DNA of 10,884 bases. Origin: an uncultured Eubacteriales bacterium. Lineage in GTDB: Bacteria > Bacillota > Clostridia > Oscillospirales > Ruminococcaceae. The stretch is taken from the NCBI GenBank assembly GCA_900318545.1, contig ONLC01000050.1, forward strand, positions 1 through 10,884, in the 5' to 3' direction. The notes under the pieces were generated by a model. It saw only the letters and a list, made by a program, of their open reading frames with translations, was not told the origin of the DNA and made no database searches. Shown one piece after another: positions 6,780 through 10,884 of the stretch (the stretch's first letter is position 1; each line of letters begins with the position of its first letter). The position numbers and the translations under genes are program-made.

Positions 6780-6813
6780 AGAGCTTCACCAAAACGGTGA
6801 AGCTCTCTTTTTT
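6780..6813 (+). terminator. Strong intrinsic terminator shared by convergent genes
   Basis: A perfect 11-bp stem (agagcttcacc at 6780-6790 and ggtgaagctct at 6796-6806) with a 5-base loop is followed by cttttttat. It begins 5 bases after the phosphatase stop. The convergent lipoprotein gene ends at 6812, and on its strand the stem is followed by a weaker ttt run, so it can probably serve both directions. Confidence 0.93.
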
Positions 6814-7864
6814 ATGACCATTCCTCAATAAAATCTTCAATTGTATGCGTGTCCTTGTCACTTGGGTAGGTAACAAAGCCGTCAGAGCCGAAATCCTTCG
6901 CTGCCTTTATCACGGCATCAAGAGTATGCACTCTGCCCGACACTATGATATTTCTCTCCCACTCGGGGCTGCCCCATGAGGTAGTTTTGCAGTCAAAGTT
7001 CACATAGCACCAGTCATCATCAAGCCTGTAAACCTCGGTCATACGCATAACCTCGCCCGAGCCATCCTGAATGGTAGCAACAAGAGTACCCTCTCTCATA
7101 TATTCATCTGTGTCATCGAGGATAACCGGCTGTTCCTGATCGGGCTCTTCAACAGGCTCATCGACCAAAGGATCATCAATATCTGCAAGGTCGATGTATT
7201 CCCAGCCCTCGTAGCTGTCATTCATAAGAGTGCCCTTAGGTATTGCCGCTATGTAGATATCACCCGTGAAGGCCTCTGTGACCATTTCGGTATCACCCGG
7301 CACCTTGCTGTTGTTTGTAAAGGCAAATTCAAGCTTGTCCGTATCTACCACCAGTGCCGCAGGGGTAAGAAAATATCCGCCTGTGCTGTGCTCGTCATAC
7401 TCTATGACATAATCGTATTCATCAAAGCCGCACTCGATGAACTCGCCCTCACAGCCGCCTGTGTAGAACTCTGTATCTATATCCGGCAGACCGTATTTTG
7501 ACTTCACATATTCAAATTCTTCCTCAGTTCTGATAATGAACTTGTGCGAGCCGTTCATTTCGGGTATATAATTGCAGTCGTGCGTGATATAATGGAGCAC
7601 TACCTGTGCATCGTTGCTGTAGCGAGATAGTTCGACATCAAACTTCTCGCCGTAAGCCGAATAATAAGTCTGTACATTTCTCTCATACAGGTCTTCCGAG
7701 CCGTCTTCGCTGTCATCTGTCATGAACGATGCCCAAGGTGCGTTTGCCACAGTGCTCTTTGCCTTGCTGTCAACCCGTGAGGTCTTGCTCTGTGAGCTCT
7801 CATCTACGCTGCCGCAGGCGGTCAGTGCCGCAGCCAGCACACAAATAATTATAGCCTTTCTCAT
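6812..7864 (-). CDS. Lipoprotein of unknown function, 350 aa
   Basis: The N-terminus is a classic lipoprotein signal peptide: basic MRK, a hydrophobic stretch, and lipobox LTAC with Cys17 as the lipid-attached residue. A Ser/Thr/Lys-rich spacer (18-40) follows, so the protein should be fixed to the outer face of the membrane. Two folded regions seem present: one from about 60 to 225, rich in aromatic and acidic residues with cysteines at 97, 138 and 145, and one from about 258 to 350 (cysteines 286 and 292). An acidic proline-containing linker (228-255, with DEPVEEPDQEQP) joins them. I recognise no family. The ribosome site aaggaagg (about 7872-7879 on the complementary strand) is one arm of a long hairpin. 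It lies downstream of the polyphosphate kinase gene on the same strand, with a possible promoter in between. Confidence 0.88.
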   Translation of the reverse strand: MRKAIIICVLAAALTACGSVDESSQSKTSRVDSKAKSTVANAPWASFMTDDSEDGSEDLYERNVQTYYSAYGEKFDVELSRYSNDAQVVLHYITHDCNYIPEMNGSHKFIIRTEEEFEYVKSKYGLPDIDTEFYTGGCEGEFIECGFDEYDYVIEYDEHSTGGYFLTPAALVVDTDKLEFAFTNNSKVPGDTEMVTEAFTGDIYIAAIPKGTLMNDSYEGWEYIDLADIDDPLVDEPVEEPDQEQPVILDDTDEYMREGTLVATIQDGSGEVMRMTEVYRLDDDWCYVNFDCKTTSWGSPEWERNIIVSGRVHTLDAVIKAAKDFGSDGFVTYPSDKDTHTIEDFIEEWS

Positions 7865-7870
7865 AAAAAT

Positions 7871-7920
7871 ACCTTCCTTTCCGAAGCGTTCTGTTATATA
7901 TACGCTTTTGAAAGGAAGGT
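7871..7920 (-). promoter_or_regulatory. Leader hairpin burying the lipoprotein ribosome site
   Basis: Read on the minus strand, accttcctttc (7910-7920) pairs perfectly over 11 bases with gaaaggaaggt (7871-7881), and an inner stem of 6 bp (aagcgt at 7884-7889, acgctt at 7902-7907) extends it beyond a 2-base internal mismatch, with a 12-base AT-rich loop. The second arm is the ribosome site of the lipoprotein gene, whose ATG begins 6 bases later. After that arm comes tattttt, so the same hairpin could also end the upstream kinase transcript. Both roles are inference from structure. Confidence 0.7.
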
Positions 7921-7933
7921 TTTATGGCGTTAT

Positions 7934-7939
7934 ATTATA
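7934..7939 (-). promoter_or_regulatory. Possible -10 box for the lipoprotein gene
   Basis: TATAAT on the minus strand lies 70 bases upstream of the lipoprotein ATG, in the gap after the kinase gene. It would start the RNA near 7927, just before the leader hairpin. No good -35 box is found at 17 bases, so support is weak. Confidence 0.3.
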
Positions 7940-7971
7940 CAAATATCACTTCAAGAATTTGTAGATATTGC

Positions 7972-9477
7972 CTATTTCTTATCAAGAGCCTCTTCTATCC
8001 GCTTGATAACGGTTTTCAGTGCCTTGATACGGGCATACTTCTTGTCGTTGCCCTCAATAATGACCCACGGAGCATTCTCGGTAGAGGTAAGCTCGGTCAT
8101 GCGGTCTATGTACTCCTCATAGATGTCCCACTTCTCACGGTTGCGCCAGTCCTCATCGGTGATCTTCCACTGCTTTTCGGGAGTGTTCTGCCTTTCGGTA
8201 AAGCGCCTGAGCTGCTCGTCTTTGTCGATATTTATCCAGAACTTGACTATTACTGCGCCCCACTCGGCAAGCTGAGCCTCAAACTCATTGATCTCACGGT
8301 ATGCCTGATCTACCCTGTCCTTCGGGGTAAGCCCCTCGATAGGCTCTACCATTACTCTGCCGTACCATGTGCGGTCAAAGATCGTAAAGTGGCCGTCATT
8401 TTCAAGCCTGTTCCAGAAGCGCCACAAATAGTGCCTTGCAAGCTCGCTGGGCTCGGGTGCCGCTATCGGTTTTACCTCATAGCCCCTTGGGTCAAGTGCT
8501 GCTGCCAGACGCTTTATATTTCCGCCCTTTCCGCCTGCGTCCCAGCCCTCATAGCAGACAATAACAGGCAGCTTCTTCTGATAGCACAGATTTTGCAGCT
8601 TGAACAGCTTCTCCTGATACTTGTCGAGCTGCTCTTCGTATTCTTCATCGGTCAGGCTCTTGTTAAGGTCAACGTCTTTGAGCTTCGGCACCTGTACTGA
8701 ATTGAAGCCCTCAAGTGCAGGGCTGACAGTTTCAAACTGAGCCTTCGGGATATATTTCTTCTTATCCTTCTTAGCTTCAAGCGCACCCTTAATGCTGCCG
8801 ATTATGACCTCATAAATATCCAGCACAGCAGAGGTCTTCTCGTTAGCACCGATAACGCTCCACGGAGCATAGTCATAGTTTGTGGACTTGATCTGATCGT
8901 CATAGGTTTCCAGAAACTCATCATAGTGCTTTAAGTTGTACCTGTCCTTATCATCAACTCTCCACGCTGTTACCTTGGAGCCTTCAAGCTTCTTGATACG
9001 CTTTTTCTGCTCCTCCTCCGTGATGTGCAGGAAGATCTTTATTATAAGGTAGCCGTCATCGGTGAGCTGTCTTTCAAAGGTGGCAATATCCGAAAGCCTG
9101 CGCTTGTATGCCTTTTTGCCGAGCCCGTCATACATCATAGCATTCAGGCTGTCATGGTACCAGCTCCTGTCATAGATCGTAAAGCGACCCTTCATAGGAA
9201 TAGCCCTCCAGAAGCGGTACATCCACGGCTTACGCCTGTCGGTATCTGAAGGATTTCTTACGGAAACCACCTCGAAAAATCTTGGGTCGAGAGCCTTTAT
9301 CACCTGCGATATAAGCGAGCCCTTTCCAGCTGCCGACCAGCCGTCAAAGGTAATGATAACAGGCAGGCCTGCTTCCTTTATCTGAGTTTCAAGACGGGAA
9401 AGCTCCAGCCTTGATGCTTTTATCTTTTCGATAACATCAGATTTCCTTGTTTGCCTTTGTTCGATCTTTTTGAGCAT
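7972..9477 (-). CDS. pap: Polyphosphate:AMP phosphotransferase, two PPK2 domains
   Basis: The 501-residue protein contains two PPK2 domains in tandem, the layout of class II PPK2 (Pap), which uses polyphosphate to phosphorylate AMP to ADP in the cytosol. Domain 1 (about 12-235) has Walker A GWSAAGKGS (46-54), lid region RRKPWMYRFW (81-90) and Walker B-like IYDRSW (101-106). Domain 2 (about 275-500) has GWDAGGKGG (311-319), lid SELARHYLWRFW (344-355) and IFDRTW (366-371). Both domains keep the Walker lysine (52 and 317) and DR pair. The start ATG follows gaggtg with 7 bases of spacing. The family can also run in reverse or act on other nucleotides in some members; AMP specificity here is from architecture. 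No ppk1 or exopolyphosphatase gene is in the window. Confidence 0.93.
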   Translation of the reverse strand: MLKKIEQRQTRKSDVIEKIKASRLELSRLETQIKEAGLPVIITFDGWSAAGKGSLISQVIKALDPRFFEVVSVRNPSDTDRRKPWMYRFWRAIPMKGRFTIYDRSWYHDSLNAMMYDGLGKKAYKRRLSDIATFERQLTDDGYLIIKIFLHITEEEQKKRIKKLEGSKVTAWRVDDKDRYNLKHYDEFLETYDDQIKSTNYDYAPWSVIGANEKTSAVLDIYEVIIGSIKGALEAKKDKKKYIPKAQFETVSPALEGFNSVQVPKLKDVDLNKSLTDEEYEEQLDKYQEKLFKLQNLCYQKKLPVIVCYEGWDAGGKGGNIKRLAAALDPRGYEVKPIAAPEPSELARHYLWRFWNRLENDGHFTIFDRTWYGRVMVEPIEGLTPKDRVDQAYREINEFEAQLAEWGAVIVKFWINIDKDEQLRRFTERQNTPEKQWKITDEDWRNREKWDIYEEYIDRMTELTSTENAPWVIIEGNDKKYARIKALKTVIKRIEEALDKK

Positions 9478-9511
9478 GATAACACCTCATTTGCATAATA
9501 TCGTTACCTTT

Positions 9512-9540
9512 ATTATACTAGAAAATATCACCAATGTATA
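9512..9540 (-). promoter_or_regulatory. Promoter of the pap gene
   Basis: On the minus strand TATACA (plus 9535-9540) and TATAAT (plus 9512-9517) are 17 bases apart, a full -10 and a 4-of-6 -35. The start would be near 9505, about 30 bases before the ATG at 9475-9477. Confidence 0.55.
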
Positions 9541-9601
9541 TAGTCATTTTTTACGATTTTTTATGCGTTTTTTTGTTAATACGCAGTTCACAACCATAGT
9601 G

Positions 9602-9607
9602 TATAAT
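9602..9607 (+). promoter_or_regulatory. Possible -10 box of the membrane-tethered gene, inside a palindrome
   Basis: TATAAT lies about 30 bases before the downstream ATG. At 17-base spacing the -35 is poor (ATACGC). The box overlaps a 6-bp inverted repeat, aaccat (9592-9597) and atggtt (9606-9611), which might bind a regulator; short enough to be chance. Confidence 0.4.
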
Positions 9608-9636
9608 GGTTTTACACTCAGGCAGGAGGCATAATG

Positions 9637-10632
9637 ATGTCAAAGAAAAAGGGAATACAGACTTCCGATAATATGATAAATGACGAGGACTACGAATACG
9701 AAAAGGAGCTCGCCGAGCAGGAGCGTGCTGCAAGAGAGCGTGAAAAACAGCTCTATGAAGAGGCTCTTGAAGAGAAGAAGCGTCAGGAAAAGGCTGCTGA
9801 AAAGGAGCGTGAGAAACGCCTGCAGGAGGAGCGGCTGGAGCTTATGAAGCTTAAAAGCGGTGTGATCTCCGAGGAGGACTCCACTATTAAAGAGGAGCAC
9901 GAGGAAAAGACTGTGCTCCACGGAAAGGCGTGGCTTGCAAACTTTGTTTATCACTATAAGTTTATGATAATATTTGTAGTGTTTATAATTGCAGTCACAA
10001 CCTTTATCACTATAGATACGCTCAGCCGTGAAAAGGCTGACCTTACGGTAATTGTGATAGCAAACAACGGTCTTGAAACAAGAACCAAGGAGCTTGAGGA
10101 ATTCTTTGAGAAGTACACCGAGGACTTTGACGGCAACGGCTACGTCCATGTTGATGTGATAGCTGCTCCGCAGGGCCCCGACACCGCCAGATACCTCGGG
10201 CAGGACGCAAACAATACAAAGCTTATGGCTTATCTGCAGGAGGGCAAGGCGATCTTCTTTGTTACGGACTCGAACACGGATATAGAGTTTATGCAGCTTA
10301 TGACACCTGCTCTGCCGCTTGACTTCCCCGACAGCAAGTACGTTGATGAGGACGGAATGAGCTGGAACTTCGGCTTCCTTGCTGATGAGCTCAAATATGC
10401 GAATATGCCGAACGATATACACCTTTCCATGAGGATACCTGCGAAAACCTTCGGAGACTCCAAGGAAACTATGCAGAAAAACTATAACAAGAGCCTGAAG
10501 GTATTCAAGGCTATGCTGGAGGATCTCGAAAAGAAAGCCGAGGAAACAAACGACAAGGGTCTTGAAACCGAGCCCATAAAATATGATACAAGCTCCTCTG
10601 AGAGCTCGTCAGACTCAAAAAAGGATAAATAA
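9637..10632 (+). CDS. Unknown single-pass membrane protein with charged coiled coil and outer domain
   Basis: I do not recognise this 331-residue protein. Two adjacent ATGs exist at 9634 and 9637; the second is 7 bases after AGGAGG (9624-9629), the better spacing, so I chose it. Numbering from it: residues 18-72 are extremely rich in Glu, Lys, Arg and Ala with heptad-like spacing (for example KELAEQERAAREREKQLYEE), a likely long helix or coiled coil inside the cell. A membrane helix follows at about 109-127 (FMIIFVVFIIAVTTFITI). Residues about 133-300 form a folded outer domain with alternating strands and helices (ADLTVIVIANNG, then GYVHVDVIAAP, AIFFVTDSN, DIHLSMRIPA), broadly like an alpha/beta fold. 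The C-terminus is a low-complexity Ser/Asp/Lys tail (318-331). The protein has no cysteine. It appears to be a single-gene unit, divergent from pap. Confidence 0.88.
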   Translation: MSKKKGIQTSDNMINDEDYEYEKELAEQERAAREREKQLYEEALEEKKRQEKAAEKEREKRLQEERLELMKLKSGVISEEDSTIKEEHEEKTVLHGKAWLANFVYHYKFMIIFVVFIIAVTTFITIDTLSREKADLTVIVIANNGLETRTKELEEFFEKYTEDFDGNGYVHVDVIAAPQGPDTARYLGQDANNTKLMAYLQEGKAIFFVTDSNTDIEFMQLMTPALPLDFPDSKYVDEDGMSWNFGFLADELKYANMPNDIHLSMRIPAKTFGDSKETMQKNYNKSLKVFKAMLEDLEKKAEETNDKGLETEPIKYDTSSSESSSDSKKDK

Positions 10633-10637
10633 TTGAT

Positions 10638-10662
10638 ATACCGCACTTTCAGGGTGCGGTAT
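10638..10662 (+). terminator. Hairpin after the membrane-tethered gene, probable terminator
   Basis: ataccgcac (10638-10646) pairs perfectly with gtgcggtat (10654-10662), 9 bp with a 7-base loop, starting 6 bases after the stop codon. The run after it (ctgcttgttgc) has few T, so termination may be leaky. Confidence 0.6.
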
Positions 10663-10670
10663 CTGCTTGT

Positions 10671-10884
10671 TGCAAAAGTTCTTTTAAAAGGGGTCTGGGG
10701 CGTAGCCCCGGTGGGGCAAAGGGGCAAAGCCCCTTCCTCCTCTTACCCAGCCGAGGCTGTCTGGACGTAATGTCCAGACCTGACGAGGCAAAGCTCCGCA
10801 CTATCTATCTCTGCGGTCAGGGCAGGAAAAGCTTCAAACAAAACTATGACGCGATGATGGTGCAGGGTTTTCCCTGCCCGAGGA
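10671..10884. repeat. GC-rich intergenic element made of several hairpins, runs to window edge
   Basis: After the lead-in tgcaaaagttcttttaaaag come stacked inverted repeats: ctggggc/gccccgg (10695-10701 with 10705-10711, one wobble), aaggggc/gcccctt (10719-10725 with 10729-10735), gtctggac/gtccagac (10759-10766 with 10772-10779), and gggcaggaaaa with ttttccctgccc (10820-10830 with 10868-10879, one bulge). The ggggc-loop-gcccc pattern is like a dispersed intergenic element I associate with Ruminococcus-type genomes, but copy number cannot be seen here. A frame from ATG 10770 stays open for 38 codons to the edge (MSRPDEAKLRTIYLCGQG at its start) but lacks a ribosome site and probably is part of the repeat. 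Confidence 0.55.

Noticed and set aside
7924..8700. 258-codon plus-strand frame preceded by aaggaagg
   Set aside because: The apparent ribosome site is just the other arm of the palindrome at 7871-7920, and the frame is antisense to the conserved C-terminal PPK2 domain.
9640..10422. 260-codon minus-strand frame
   Set aside because: Antisense to the membrane-tethered gene with its own AGGAGG site; the leucine/lysine-rich antisense product is typical of a mirrored charged coiled coil.
10770..10884. Open frame from ATG 10770 to the window edge
   Set aside because: No convincing ribosome site, start codon inside a perfect palindrome, and sequence within an apparent repeat element; not called as a gene.
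1..10884. CRISPR array, tRNA, rRNA, T-box, transposase or phage genes
   Set aside because: Looked for evenly spaced repeats, the T-box AGGGTGG-type sequence, and transposase or integrase motifs; none seen.

Overview
The window looks like chromosomal DNA of a low-to-mid GC Gram-positive bacterium, most likely a Ruminococcus-type gut Clostridia (Oscillospiraceae). The reasons are strong GGAGG ribosome sites, SigA-type promoters, a carbohydrate esterase of the CE2 type, a short-form LeuC, and a GC-rich intergenic element (ggggc-loop-gcccc hairpins after a 'gttgcaaaagttcttttaaaagg' lead-in) of a kind I associate with such genomes. The assignment is an inference; no rRNA or marker gene is present.

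Left part (1-1293, minus strand): a nearly complete CE2-like SGNH esterase runs off the left edge. It is driven by a fully consensus TTGACA-17-TATAAT promoter. Upstream of it lies a 57-residue lysine-rich small membrane protein with a strong ribosome site, followed by a 10-bp hairpin. This small gene sits in a different frame from the longer spurious ORF at that place.

Middle (1456-6813, plus strand): a leucine cluster reads leuC - unknown 128 aa - leuD - unknown 238 aa membrane-anchored - leuB, followed 35 nt later by a PP2C Ser/Thr phosphatase. LeuC and LeuD form isopropylmalate isomerase and LeuB is 3-isopropylmalate dehydrogenase, so the cluster holds steps 2 and 3 of leucine synthesis; leuA is not here. 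A promoter directly before leuC gives a leader of only about 30 nt, too short for a T-box or leader-peptide attenuator. A hairpin with a T-run lies between leuD and the second unknown gene and could reduce expression of the distal half. The phosphatase gene ends in a strong terminator shared with the convergent gene.

Right part (6812-9540, minus strand): a two-domain polyphosphate:AMP phosphotransferase (tandem PPK2) is followed by a lipoprotein of unknown function. A long hairpin between them has the lipoprotein's ribosome site as one arm, so it could act as a translational switch, a terminator for the kinase gene, or both.

Right end (9602-10884, plus strand): a membrane-tethered protein with a long charged helical cytoplasmic region and an outer domain, a hairpin, and then a non-coding GC-rich repeat element rich in inverted repeats up to the window edge.

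No CRISPR array, tRNA, rRNA, transposase or phage gene is visible. The main novelty is the set of unrecognised genes embedded in the leucine operon and the ribosome-site hairpin; I do not see a clear new defence or mobile system.
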